Part shown: piece after piece, positions 16,011-25,522 of the stretch
Position numbering within the stretch: the first letter of the stretch is position 1
How the letters are laid out: the number at the start of each line of letters is the position of its first letter
NCBI GenBank assembly: GCA_964607755.1
Contig: CAZSMC010000034.1
Coordinates: forward strand, 1-42,713
Length of the DNA stretch: 42,713 bases
From: CAZSMC01 sp964607755
Lineage (GTDB): Bacteria > Zhuqueibacterota > Zhuqueibacteria > Residuimicrobiales > Krinioviventaceae
Direction: 5' to 3'
The notes under the pieces: generated by a model
What the model saw: the letters and a program-made list of their open reading frames with translations, nothing else
Told to the model about the DNA's origin: nothing
The model's database searches: none
Translations under genes and position numbers: made by a program

Positions 16011-18221
16011 TTAACGAATTAAAAGAACTTTTTCAACGATTTGCTGTTCATCAGCTTGCAATTTACACAAATATAAACCGCTCGGCATTATCTCTTCCCT
16101 TTTTGACCTGCCATCCCAGGAAAACGAATGATAACCCTCTTTAACACATCCCCGATAAAGCTGCGCCACATGCTGACCCAATGAATTATAAATAGATAAA
16201 TCTACTCTGGACGGTTCTGCCAATTTTACATCAATTTTAAGTTTGGAATTAAATGGATTTGGATAAAGTTCAACCAGCCGAAGCCTGCTGGGTTGAGCAT
16301 GATGACTCTTGATTGAACTCGGCTCACTGTAACTGATGCTGTCCTCGTCAATAATGACGAAAAAATCTCCAAGCTGGATTTTGACCTTATTCGGCCACTG
16401 ACCTTCCATCTCTGGCTGCGGATGTTGCTGCTCAGCCGTGGCAACAGTCAACACGACAAGATAATCACCGTTTTGACTGCCAAAATGTAAATAATTATTC
16501 TCGTCATAACTTTCGGCTTTGTAAGCGTAATTGCTTCCGCGGATGCGGGTGCCTTTGGTGAAAAAATGCGGACCCTTATTGTATAACAACCACCCTTTCA
16601 GACTGCTGCCATGAGCACCTTTAATGCGGAAGGTTTTATTCTCTCCATCAAAAGTAATGTCCTGGGTTTCCAGGGTACAAATCTGCCAAAACACACCATT
16701 AACGGACCGGTCGCCAATGATGTACACTGCATCGCAGCCGGCTTTTTTCGAGTAATCCGCAACAAACCAGCGTTTGTGGCCCATGGTACCCACATTATTT
16801 ATCCGCATGGTTGTGATGACGTGACCAGAGCCATCCGGACGAAGGAATGGTTCACCGACGATTCGTCCCGACATGCCGTTAATATCCAGGTCACGACTTT
16901 CAGGGTCTTTGGGATAAAGCGTGTTCATGGAACTCAGATAAGCGTCGTGGCCGTTAATATCCGGCCCGTAACGACCACCGCCTACCGCCCAGGGCGTGTC
17001 CAGGCCCAGGATACGAAAACTCAACGCATCGGGACCGTTATGGCCTTTATTGCCGCGTCGTTTGACGTAAAGCTGAGCCACTATATCTGTCGAATCTTTG
17101 TACTGGTTCCGATAGGTCATGTACCCGTTACCGCCGGTGTCGACAAATCCGTCGAGCCACTTGTCAATTGACATGGGATTCTTTTCTTCAATTTCATCAG
17201 GATAATACAGATAACCATAAATAGCACCGCCCCGCCAATAGTCATAGCTGCCATCACCTTGTGCTCCGACCAGGCGGTCGTACCAATACTTTAGACCGGG
17301 AATCAATTCATCATGGCAGTAGTAAAAAGCCAGTCCCAGGGTGCCTTCGCCGCGCACCGTCGAGTTATCATCACCAAAATCCGGATGGACGCCGTAATAA
17401 TCATTATAGCTTGTGATCCGGCAGGCATTGGCGTAAACCGTCCACGGAAGCCAGCGCACAGACTCGACGGTTTCACGGATATCCCGCTCCGAATCAAATC
17501 TTGCCATGGCGATGCCAAAAGCACCGATAAAATTGCCGAACGGATAGGTTGTATAACCGATACCTTCGATATTCCAGCCACGGCTTTGCGGATCGTCGCC
17601 CATGTTTTCCTCGCAATACGTGACCAGTTTCTGCCAGCAATTGTTAAGCCGTGAGGTGTCAAATGGTGTGTCTGTGGCCAAATAACACAATCCTGCTGAA
17701 GAAAAGCGGTTTGCCTGCCAATTGCTTGCCGGACTCCGGTTTTGAAATCTCCCGCCATCGTCGTTAATCATATCCGCGTGCGGCACCAGGTGATCCGACA
17801 CATTGCTGCGGTAACTCGGCGACCAGGCGTTATAACACATATCATAAGCCAGGGCAACGGCCTTGCCGTGCATATAAGACGCCAGCCCCTTGATATCACT
17901 GCGGTTCCATTCCCCGCTATTCAAAATTGTATTGACATGTTTTTTAGCTTTTTTTGCCCAGGACGAATCGCCGGTTAAAATGTACATAAATCCGCAATTG
18001 ACCATGCGATGGTCATGCTGGTACAGATCATCCCTGTCTGTCGCTTCAGATGCCTCCCTTTCGATCCGTTCGGCCATGGTGGCAAAGGGTTCTTTGTCAA
18101 GACGTTCTCGCAGTTCGGTAATATCATCCGGACCAAAAAGCAACCGCGGGTGAGATTTCGAATATGCAGTGCTCATTATTATGAAGAGAATCAGAATAAA
18201 TGTCCAGATATTGCGCATCAT
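16011..18221 (-). CDS. Heparinase II/III-like polysaccharide lyase with T9SS sorting domain
   Basis: 736 residues: Sec signal peptide (1-21), then HPRLLFGPDDITELRERL, the usual start of the alpha/alpha-toroid of heparinase II/III-like lyases, helical toroid to about 400, and a beta-sheet domain beginning near the conserved NKGHNGPDALSF segment with TPWAVGGGRYG. The C terminus (about 655-736) has YPNPFNS, LSIYNSLGQ, SWDG and PSGLYLCKLQ, the T9SS type A sorting domain, so the enzyme is placed on or beyond the outer surface. Lyases of this fold break uronic-acid-containing chains by beta-elimination; which uronate is not evident. AAGGA lies upstream of two consecutive ATGs (18221 and 18218); either may be used. 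It follows the next toroid gene by 19 nt. Confidence 0.8.
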   Translation of the reverse strand: MMRNIWTFILILFIIMSTAYSKSHPRLLFGPDDITELRERLDKEPFATMAERIEREASEATDRDDLYQHDHRMVNCGFMYILTGDSSWAKKAKKHVNTILNSGEWNRSDIKGLASYMHGKAVALAYDMCYNAWSPSYRSNVSDHLVPHADMINDDGGRFQNRSPASNWQANRFSSAGLCYLATDTPFDTSRLNNCWQKLVTYCEENMGDDPQSRGWNIEGIGYTTYPFGNFIGAFGIAMARFDSERDIRETVESVRWLPWTVYANACRITSYNDYYGVHPDFGDDNSTVRGEGTLGLAFYYCHDELIPGLKYWYDRLVGAQGDGSYDYWRGGAIYGYLYYPDEIEEKNPMSIDKWLDGFVDTGGNGYMTYRNQYKDSTDIVAQLYVKRRGNKGHNGPDALSFRILGLDTPWAVGGGRYGPDINGHDAYLSSMNTLYPKDPESRDLDINGMSGRIVGEPFLRPDGSGHVITTMRINNVGTMGHKRWFVADYSKKAGCDAVYIIGDRSVNGVFWQICTLETQDITFDGENKTFRIKGAHGSSLKGWLLYNKGPHFFTKGTRIRGSNYAYKAESYDENNYLHFGSQNGDYLVVLTVATAEQQHPQPEMEGQWPNKVKIQLGDFFVIIDEDSISYSEPSSIKSHHAQPSRLRLVELYPNPFNSKLKIDVKLAEPSRVDLSIYNSLGQHVAQLYRGCVKEGYHSFSWDGRSKREEIMPSGLYLCKLQADEQQIVEKVLLIR

Positions 18222-18240
18222 TTTTCCTTTCCGCTTTGAT

Positions 18241-20427
18241 TTAGTGCATTAATACCATTTTTCGCTGAGAAGAGAATCCTCTGCTCGTGATCTTGACGAA
18301 ATAAACTCCGCTGGCTACTGGCTGTCCGGATTCAGTCGTACCATCCCATTCTACAGTGTGTTCACCGACTCTAAGCGTTTTATCCAGTAAAACATTAACC
18401 TTTTGTCCAAGACTGTTATAAATGGCAAGTTTTACCTGACCGGGCATTTTCAACTGAAACCGAATTGTTGTTGCGGGATTGAACGGGTTGGGATAATTTT
18501 GGTACAAGTGAAAAACCTGCGGTGCGGAAAGATGTTCACCAACCGTATCCGCGGTCCAGTTTTTGTACACCGGCAGATCACCCCGGAAATCAACAATAAA
18601 TCCCTCGCGACCATCATTGACAGTCAATACGCTGTTCTTACATGAAATATACGGACTGTCATAAAGCTGCCAGTTCTTAAAATTCATCTGTTTGCCGTCA
18701 ACAGAAACATCAGCGTAATCGGAGCGCGGATTGTACTGCATCTCGATATTTTGACCGGACAGAGTGGTATAAGAAAGCATCATTTCAGACTGATAGTTCG
18801 AATCATCTATATCACAGTGTTCCTGCAAGGCATTGGCAAATTCCGTTGCCGAGGCGAATTTATCCATATCCGACATTTGCAGGATGAATCCGGTCTTTTC
18901 ACCCCACAAATACAGCCGCCGTTCGTAAAAGCCTTGCTGTCTGCGCGAATAAAGTTTTTTATATTCGATACGGCTGGTATCTTTAACAAGCGGATACAAT
19001 CCAAGAAAAGCACTATCCGCCTGAATAACGTACCATGAACCATATTGCACAGGGTCAGAAACTTTGGAAGTATCGAGCGGCAGATTAAAGAATGCGTACT
19101 GGTTTTCCCGGTGCCGTTTTGTCTCTGGTGGAATAGCTGTCATGGTAATATGAGCGGCTCCCACCTGGCAACTTTGATCGTATTTGCCGTTACCGTCGCA
19201 TTCGTAGCAGGTCATCCATTTATTATCCCAGGTGTGCCATTTCATCGGGCTGCCACCGATAAACGTGAGCCCGCCTTGTTCGCCCTCAACCACAAGCTGA
19301 AACCGGGAAATATCGGTAAAATAACCGTGCCACAATGTACCCATGGTATAATGCGGTGTTTTATACACGCTCTCCTGAAACTGATTCGGATCCGGAGAAA
19401 TGCCCTGTCCAAACCAGTAATTCGGTTTGGTGTTTCTGGCTTTGATCTCAGGTAGTTTGCCAGTGGCGATATTGCACAGAACTTTATTTGGGCGATAGCC
19501 GCTCATCAACGCGTGAAACGTGACATAGTGATAGCGCATATCTTCGGGGAACCAGTCGCTTTCCGTGCCCCACCACAGCCAGCCGGTTTCGTCGGTTTTC
19601 GAGCCAACCGGTTCTTCGGCGTAGCCACGTTTGTGGGGTGAACAGAAAACGCCATCCGTGTATTTGAGCGCATAGCCAGCCACCAGCCAGTCAAGTGCTG
19701 CCTTGGCCAAAAGCTGGCATTCTTCATCCGGGTGAAAATCATAAATATTCATCAAACCGTTCAGATCGAACACCAGGTAAGTGCTGGAATCCCACTCGCC
19801 CTGACCGGCACGGTACAATCCTTTCACATAACTGCGCAGCATTTCTTTCAGTTTGCTGACCGCTGCCTCTTTGGACATATTGCCAATACGGTCTCCGCCA
19901 ATGTAATAAGGCAGCACCAGACCGCTGGTAAACCACATGGTGCGATGATTTTCGGTGCCATGAGGATTTGTGTACGATCCGTATGTAGCAGCTTTGCGGC
20001 TGAACTGCTGGTAGGTCTGATCGGTCAATGATTCACGGAAAATGGGCAAATAGCGTGCCCAGTTAACCGCAGCAAAATGATAATGTTCATTCGGACTTCG
20101 GTCATCGTTCATAATTTCCAATGCATCAGGTTGGTCGGGATCGAGCACCAGTCGCGCTGCCGCGTGAGCGGGAACGCGTTTGCCTGGATCATTGCCTTCG
20201 GCGAAAAAGCCGGCACGATAACTCCAAATCGGATAATTGGCCAAATCCACAATCAGAGAGTCATAGCGGTTTTGAAATTCCTCGCTGTACGGATAAGTTC
20301 GCGGACTGCTGGCCGGAGCGGCATCGGTGCCAGGGTGAGAGATTTTCGATGGATTCGGAATATCCCAGGGCGAATCCTGAGCAGATGCGGTAAAAAAGAA
20401 AAGCAAAAGAAGAAAGCATATTTTCAT
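18241..20427 (-). CDS. Secreted alpha/alpha-toroid-like protein with T9SS sorting domain, possible polysaccharide lyase
   Basis: 728 residues with a Sec signal (1-16, ending ASAQD), a helical region (about 60-340) with GTENHRTMWFTSGLVLPYYIGG and W-rich helices such as GQGEWDSSTYLVFDLNGLMNIYDF, and a beta-rich half with GGLTFIGGSPMKWHTW. The helix-then-sheet layout and the NHR segment recall toroid polysaccharide lyases, but no specific family was recognised. The C terminus (about 645-728) has NYPNPFNP, LAIYNSLGQKV, EWDGTTESG and ASGVYFVKI, a canonical T9SS domain. GGAG precedes the ATG by 8 nt. It sits directly upstream of the heparinase-like gene, so the two may act as a pair on one polymer. 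Confidence 0.68.
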   Translation of the reverse strand: MKICFLLLLFFFTASAQDSPWDIPNPSKISHPGTDAAPASSPRTYPYSEEFQNRYDSLIVDLANYPIWSYRAGFFAEGNDPGKRVPAHAAARLVLDPDQPDALEIMNDDRSPNEHYHFAAVNWARYLPIFRESLTDQTYQQFSRKAATYGSYTNPHGTENHRTMWFTSGLVLPYYIGGDRIGNMSKEAAVSKLKEMLRSYVKGLYRAGQGEWDSSTYLVFDLNGLMNIYDFHPDEECQLLAKAALDWLVAGYALKYTDGVFCSPHKRGYAEEPVGSKTDETGWLWWGTESDWFPEDMRYHYVTFHALMSGYRPNKVLCNIATGKLPEIKARNTKPNYWFGQGISPDPNQFQESVYKTPHYTMGTLWHGYFTDISRFQLVVEGEQGGLTFIGGSPMKWHTWDNKWMTCYECDGNGKYDQSCQVGAAHITMTAIPPETKRHRENQYAFFNLPLDTSKVSDPVQYGSWYVIQADSAFLGLYPLVKDTSRIEYKKLYSRRQQGFYERRLYLWGEKTGFILQMSDMDKFASATEFANALQEHCDIDDSNYQSEMMLSYTTLSGQNIEMQYNPRSDYADVSVDGKQMNFKNWQLYDSPYISCKNSVLTVNDGREGFIVDFRGDLPVYKNWTADTVGEHLSAPQVFHLYQNYPNPFNPATTIRFQLKMPGQVKLAIYNSLGQKVNVLLDKTLRVGEHTVEWDGTTESGQPVASGVYFVKITSRGFSSQRKMVLMH

Positions 20428-20453
20428 TTACGAAACTCCATTCTGAATGTGAA

Positions 20454-23114
20454 TTAGCGCAAAAGTATCATGCTGCGAGTTTGATAGAAATCTTTCGTTT
20501 TTAATCGATAAAAATAAATTCCGCTCGGAGCAGGAGTATTATCTTTAACACGTCCATCCCATTGCATGGTATAATGTCCGGCTTGGCCAATGATGCGGTG
20601 AAATGTTTTCACACCTTGCCCGAGCGTATTAAAAATATCCAAGTGAACCTTGCCAGGATGTGCGATTGAAAACGAAATAGTAGTCGCCGAATTAAACGGA
20701 TTGGGATAATTTGCTTGCAGTTCAGTCACATGTATTGAGGATTGCGACATGTCTTTAGAAACTCCACTTGATAACTGGCGTCCGGATTGCGGACCGCCAA
20801 AAGCTCCCAGGTCATTTCGGGGCGTGCCTTGACCTGGCCACAAGGCAATGTTTGACGCAGCCGTTTCGCTGTCGTCGGAAAACCGGCTGTCAGGATGTCC
20901 GGCGTCAATACAAGGCGATGCCGGTGCAAGCATGTAATAGTTTGCAAATTGAGGATCGGCACATAAATTTGTTTCGTTCCATTCTGTATGTCCGGGCGAG
21001 GTTCGCCAGGAAATAGATTTCGCTACCGATGTATCAACATCGCAATAATGAAAATCGAGCGTATCTGTAGAACTCGTGGAAAATTGTGAACCTCTTTCCG
21101 CGCTGTTATTCCAGATGATCGTGTTGGTAAAATCACAATGATTGTTTATATTGCCATAAAATCCGCCACCGTGATATGCGCGGTTGTCTGCAATTGTCAC
21201 ATTTATCAACGATGGTGCGGATGTAAACTCGGCATAGATTCCCCCGCCGTATTCGGCCCGGTTCCGGCAAATCAAGGTATTTTTTATCACAGGAGAGGCT
21301 TGCCAGAGATAAATGCCACCTCCACTGACAGCGCGATTATCCGAAATCCGACAGTGACGTATCACAGGACCGGAATCAGCGATCCATAGCCCTCCGCCCC
21401 AGTCCGGAGAGCGACTGCCAGTGATTGAGCAGTAGCTCAAAGTATCATCCTGACCACTCGACCAGATATTGATACCGCTCCAATTGATAGTAGGATTCAA
21501 AGGACGAAACCGCACAGAATCGTCAAGAGTGCCGCGGGCAATGAGTTGACCTTTGCGTTTGACGATCAATTTGTGCTCGCCCCGGAAAACCACATCCACG
21601 CCAGGTTCGATCACCAGAGATCCGCTCGAGACAACGACATCTCCCATGATGTTATAAGGTGAACCGGATTTTGACCATGTTTCTGCGTGATGCCCTCCGG
21701 AAATGACAGTACCGCGCGTTGGTCCGAGACTGGCAGTAATGTCCCGGCAGAGAAAGCGTTTTTCATCATCGTAAGCGATCAACATATCGCCCCGGCATGT
21801 GTCAGCATTCTGAGCCCAATATGTGAGATACAGTTTTTTCTGTCCGTGTCCGCTCAAGACAAAACCCGGCAGTGAATCCCGGAAAACCACATTGTCCAGG
21901 CTTGCTTTTATCTGTTCCGGACACAGGATAAAATCCACATTAACTGTGCCGGCTGTGAGGTTCTCAATGGTCACAGGCACAGACTCGGATTGTGATCCGG
22001 TATTAAAAGCTTTTACCCAAAGCGGATCGGGAGATACATCCAGTTGTGGTTTATGCAGAACCGAGGAACGAATATTCGTTATAGCGTGCACAACCAGTTC
22101 GGCATCAATCACTGGATGTGGAGACAAACTGAACCAGGCGCTGCGGATGGGTTCAGGACGTTTCGTTCCCCAACCGAAATTTAGATGAACAAATCCGTCG
22201 GTGTTGTAGCCATCCGCCAGAACCGCGTGACCTGGCAGAAAAAGAATCGCCGGCAAGCCGTTCATCATATTTTGTTTCAATTGCTGCCATGATTGATGAT
22301 CGAATACCTGCAAATCATCGCACGTCAACTCTGTCTTTTCTCTCAAAGCGTGAGCCATATTCACTGTCAACGTGGATTCATCACTTGTATAGTCTGTTTT
22401 CAAAGTTACACCGCTGGCAAACTGTAATGCGGCAATATGTGTTTCATCCAGAACGCGATCACTTTGATAGTTTTGATCAATCTGCGATACTATTTTATTC
22501 AGACGTTGAAATGAGGGAAAACCACAGTTTGTGCTGTCTGCATCCAGGCGGATTTTATGAGTTGGAGTTGTGTATTGATCACGCGGAAATAAGCGCAGAG
22601 AAGCTGCCGTTTCGTGGTAATTCAAAAGCTGGGCAAGGCACACCGCCCCGCAACTGGCTACACTGCGTTGTCCGGTCGTCGGATCAAGCGGACAGAATTG
22701 ATTGAAAGGTTCACGTTGATGCCATGTTGTCGTAATCCAGCCCGTAGTGCTGGGAGATGATGCGGGCCATTGACGAAAAGCATGATTCCATTGCGCGGTA
22801 TTGTCACCTGTTCTGTGTTGGAGGATCGCATTCAGAGCCTCTGGTAAGATGGATTCACGCGTCCAATTCTCCTGCAAAGAATAAGCGAAAACATCTCTGT
22901 CCTCATCCAAAAGAAAAAATCCGTGCGGTGACAATGGAATCACACGATGGCCGGTAGGTAGGCGAAAAGATTGTCCCTTAACCTTGTAATCCGAGATTTT
23001 CTTGTTCAGAAAAATGAAATTCTGCAGCAGTTTTTTCTGGTCGGACGGAAATAAAGCCTGTGTTGAAAGACAATAAATGATAACTAGTAAATATGTAAAC
23101 ACACCTTTTCGCAT
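20454..23114 (-). CDS. C10 (streptopain-like) cysteine peptidase fused to a beta-helix and T9SS sorting domain
   Basis: 886 residues: signal peptide (1-20), propeptide-like region to about 120, peptidase C10 domain (about 125-320), linker, right-handed parallel beta-helix (about 530-670) and T9SS domain (about 800-886). Catalytic residues are present: Cys about 155 in VASCGAVCLAQLLNYH and His about 296 in PGHAVLADGY, followed by HLNFGWG as in streptopain. The beta-helix shows repeated GGG-I-Y rungs (VSGGGIYLW, EYGGGIYAE, YHGGGFYGN), a fold often used for glycan binding or cleavage. The protein is thus a surface protease carrying a helix module within a carbohydrate locus. The Shine-Dalgarno is weak. 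It could degrade the protein part of a proteoglycan or process neighbouring surface proteins; both are inference. Confidence 0.85.
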   Translation of the reverse strand: MRKGVFTYLLVIIYCLSTQALFPSDQKKLLQNFIFLNKKISDYKVKGQSFRLPTGHRVIPLSPHGFFLLDEDRDVFAYSLQENWTRESILPEALNAILQHRTGDNTAQWNHAFRQWPASSPSTTGWITTTWHQREPFNQFCPLDPTTGQRSVASCGAVCLAQLLNYHETAASLRLFPRDQYTTPTHKIRLDADSTNCGFPSFQRLNKIVSQIDQNYQSDRVLDETHIAALQFASGVTLKTDYTSDESTLTVNMAHALREKTELTCDDLQVFDHQSWQQLKQNMMNGLPAILFLPGHAVLADGYNTDGFVHLNFGWGTKRPEPIRSAWFSLSPHPVIDAELVVHAITNIRSSVLHKPQLDVSPDPLWVKAFNTGSQSESVPVTIENLTAGTVNVDFILCPEQIKASLDNVVFRDSLPGFVLSGHGQKKLYLTYWAQNADTCRGDMLIAYDDEKRFLCRDITASLGPTRGTVISGGHHAETWSKSGSPYNIMGDVVVSSGSLVIEPGVDVVFRGEHKLIVKRKGQLIARGTLDDSVRFRPLNPTINWSGINIWSSGQDDTLSYCSITGSRSPDWGGGLWIADSGPVIRHCRISDNRAVSGGGIYLWQASPVIKNTLICRNRAEYGGGIYAEFTSAPSLINVTIADNRAYHGGGFYGNINNHCDFTNTIIWNNSAERGSQFSTSSTDTLDFHYCDVDTSVAKSISWRTSPGHTEWNETNLCADPQFANYYMLAPASPCIDAGHPDSRFSDDSETAASNIALWPGQGTPRNDLGAFGGPQSGRQLSSGVSKDMSQSSIHVTELQANYPNPFNSATTISFSIAHPGKVHLDIFNTLGQGVKTFHRIIGQAGHYTMQWDGRVKDNTPAPSGIYFYRLKTKDFYQTRSMILLR

Positions 23115-23233
23115 AAACTCAATTGCTTGTCCGTTTTTACTCGTCCGTAATCGATTCCTTTATGTTGATTAAATAATCATGGACAACTTTTGCAAGATAC
23201 CGCATTAAAATATTCTATACCCGCTTTTACTTT

Positions 23234-23275
23234 TCCGAAAAGAAACCTCCTCACAAAAAGCATGAGGAGGTTTCT
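23234..23275 (-). terminator. Strong stem-loop terminator
   Basis: Perfect 13-bp stem (23241-23253 with 23263-23275), 9-nt loop, followed on the minus strand by TTTTC. It lies 32 bp after the stop of the T9SS protein at 23307 and before the C10 peptidase gene, so it probably ends or attenuates transcription of the upstream half of the locus. Confidence 0.75.
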
Positions 23276-23306
23276 CAAAAGAGGAAAAGATACGAATGAT
23301 ACAACT

Positions 23307-24203
23307 TTACCGCAAAAGAATCATTTTGTTTGTCACGTTCTTCTCGCCAGCTTTTAATTGGTAAAAATAGGAACCTGAAGGCACATCTTGTCCATTGTCG
23401 TTCTGACCATTCCAGCTTATATGATGTTCGCCTTTTTTTACATGTTTATTCACAAGCGACCGGATTTTATGGCCGAGCATATCGAAAATATTCAGCATTA
23501 CATAGCCATCATGTGAAATTGTAAAGATAATCTCTGTACTCGGATTGAACGGATTAGGATAATTACTCACCGTGATATCATACTCTTCAGGTAACGTATT
23601 CCAGACTGCCGATGGCGCACTTTCATCAACTTCCCAAACCGGGATGTAATGCAAAGCACTCCAGTCGTAACCGTTTTCATTGTTGCTGCCCAGTGTTATA
23701 CTGCCGGCCGGAAAGGTGTTTTTGTAAATATCAAGATAGCGAATCTTGCAGGAATCTCCCCAGCAATCATTAAAAGCCACATCCTCGGGCATGAGTTCCC
23801 ATTCTAAAAGCCAGGATGGGAAAAACTCGGCTGTGGAATCCTGTCTCGCATCATAGAGCACATACATGATGACCGGCTTGTTGACTGTACACGTCAAATA
23901 GTTGGGGACATCATGGGTCCATTTATCATCCGCTGTCATTTTCAGATAGGTTTTTCCCACAAGATAATCAGGCAATGACTCTACTGTATACGGCGTGCCG
24001 CCTTCGAGACCGCAACGGTCCCACCACAGGCACACGCCGGCTTCCAGACCGTCATACATGAGATCGTCCGGCAACAGTGGTTGATTGCCGGTGTAGCCAC
24101 CGTTTATGGCAATGTCAGTAATTTCCAGCCCTTTTTCACTTTGCGCAGACGAAAATGAAATAATAATCAAAAGGACAAAAACAGTACACAAAACTCTTTT
24201 CAT
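23307..24203 (-). CDS. Small surface beta-sandwich protein with T9SS sorting domain
   Basis: 298 residues from ATG at 24203, selected because GGGAG is 7 nt upstream and a signal peptide (MKRVLCTVFVLLIIISFSSAQ) begins there. The middle carries a domain with NKPVIMYVLYDAR, FPSWLLEWEL and YKNTFPAGSITLGSNN, a pattern common in accessory modules next to polysaccharide lyases and agarases, where it probably binds glycan. Residues about 215-298 are a canonical T9SS domain (NYPNPFNPST, LNIFDMLGH, SWNGQNDNG, PSGSYFYQL). No catalytic motif is seen; a surface glycan-binding role is inferred. A strong terminator follows. Confidence 0.72.
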   Translation of the reverse strand: MKRVLCTVFVLLIIISFSSAQSEKGLEITDIAINGGYTGNQPLLPDDLMYDGLEAGVCLWWDRCGLEGGTPYTVESLPDYLVGKTYLKMTADDKWTHDVPNYLTCTVNKPVIMYVLYDARQDSTAEFFPSWLLEWELMPEDVAFNDCWGDSCKIRYLDIYKNTFPAGSITLGSNNENGYDWSALHYIPVWEVDESAPSAVWNTLPEEYDITVSNYPNPFNPSTEIIFTISHDGYVMLNIFDMLGHKIRSLVNKHVKKGEHHISWNGQNDNGQDVPSGSYFYQLKAGEKNVTNKMILLR

Positions 24204-24247
24204 GCTGCACTCCCTGTTGTTAAGTTGGGGCATTAAACGAATTTATT

Positions 24248-25437
24248 TTAGCGCATTAAAATCATTTTTTTACTGATCATTTGCCGGCCGACCTGCAAAC
24301 GATACACATAGACACCCGAAGCTACGGATTGACCTGTCTCGTTTTGACCACTCCACGACGTTTTGTGAAATCCTGCATCGACGCGTTTATCAATTAACGT
24401 TTTCACATGTGAGCCGTCAATACTGAACACATCGAGCCGAACGTCTTGCACTTCCGTCACTTCAAAGGAAATCGATGTCTTTGGATTGAACGGATTCGGA
24501 TAGTTCTGTGAAAGTGAAAATGTCCTTGATGTTTTTTNNNNNNNNNNNNNNNNNNNNNNNNNNNNNNNNNNNNNNNNNNNNNNNNNNNNNNNNNNNNNNN
24601 NNNNNNNNNNNNNNNNNNNNNNNNNNNNNNNNNNNNNGGATTGAACGGATTCGGATAGTTCTGTGAAAGTGAAAATGTCCTTGATGTTTTTTCGTTCTCT
24701 TCTACCTGAGAAGGCGCTTCTCCTTTTTGCAGCCAGAAATTTAAATCGCGGTTCGGATTGGCACCAGGATGTTCAGGTTCCCAAATTTCCACATTTTCAC
24801 GTCCGTTTGTTCCGTCAAAGTAGACGAAATACATCGCGCCTTCGACATAATTGTCACCGGAATGGGTTTTGTTGAGATTGACTTTTTGATGGGGTTGCAT
24901 TTCGTCAAATTTTAATAAAAAGCCATAAACATTTTCCGCCGTTAATGACACATTTTCAATGTCAAAACAAAGAAGCGTATAAAGCGAGTTTGCGATCGTA
25001 GCGGAATCCAGTTCCGCCGGCAGTGTTCCGCTCTGAGAGCTCAACGTGTCTATGGGAAAAGGATCGCCCACCGCGGCAAACTGATAAATGTCGATGTGAA
25101 ACGGTGCATTTTGACACGCTTCAAACGACTCTGCAGGTTGCATTAATTCGTTATCCATTTCCACATAGATTTTATCCAGGACCATATCATTGTGAGGGGT
25201 GAATGATTGCCCCAGGTCCCGGTGCGGTGGATCATTTTCACTTTCGGTATTGTAACGCCACGTCCAGCATGACCCATCAGGATCATAGGTTTCATTCATA
25301 ATAACAATATTGTCCTCAGCTTCTTCGATGACTTTATCTGACATCACCCTTACAGTCGTCTCCACCTGTGCGATGGTAAAAGTTGTAAAAACAAATAAAA
25401 ACATTATGGTGATGAATAAGGTGTATAATTTTGACAT
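24248..25437 (-). CDS. Surface protein with shared DLGQ-F-T beta-sandwich domain and T9SS sorting domain (interrupted by N gap)
   Basis: One gene, split on paper by 100 N at 24538-24637. Bases 24483-24537 and 24638-24692 are identical (55 bp), so the two contig ends overlap. Removing the N run and one copy leaves 1035 bases, exactly 345 codons, giving a continuous protein of 344 residues that passes through NYPNPFNPKTSISFEVTEVQ. It has a signal peptide (1-23), a beta-rich domain (about 45-245) with RDLGQSFT, ENVYGFLLKF and LNFWLQ, and a T9SS domain (VFSIDGSHVKTL, SWSGQNETG, ASGVYVYRL). The same domain type occurs near the C terminus of the 1232-residue neighbour. Function unknown; glycan binding is plausible. 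GAGGA precedes ATG. Confidence 0.8.
24483..24692. other. Assembly gap (100 N) flanked by a perfect 55-bp duplicate
   Basis: N run at 24538-24637. The 55 bases before it (24483-24537) equal the 55 bases after it (24638-24692). The contig ends overlap and were scaffolded instead of merged, so the apparent gap probably contains no missing sequence and the window is about 155 bp too long here. Confidence 0.9.
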
Positions 25438-25522
25438 GATTTTTCCTCTTTTTTTTTACGATTTTTAACATACGGCATTCTACTCTATAAAATCGGGAAT
25501 GCCGGTTAATTTTTCATCTCGG

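Noticed and set aside
20494..20510. Near match to an operator box (TTAATCGATAA)
   Set aside because: One mismatch and inside the sorting-domain coding region of the C10 peptidase gene; AT-rich coding DNA gives such matches by chance.
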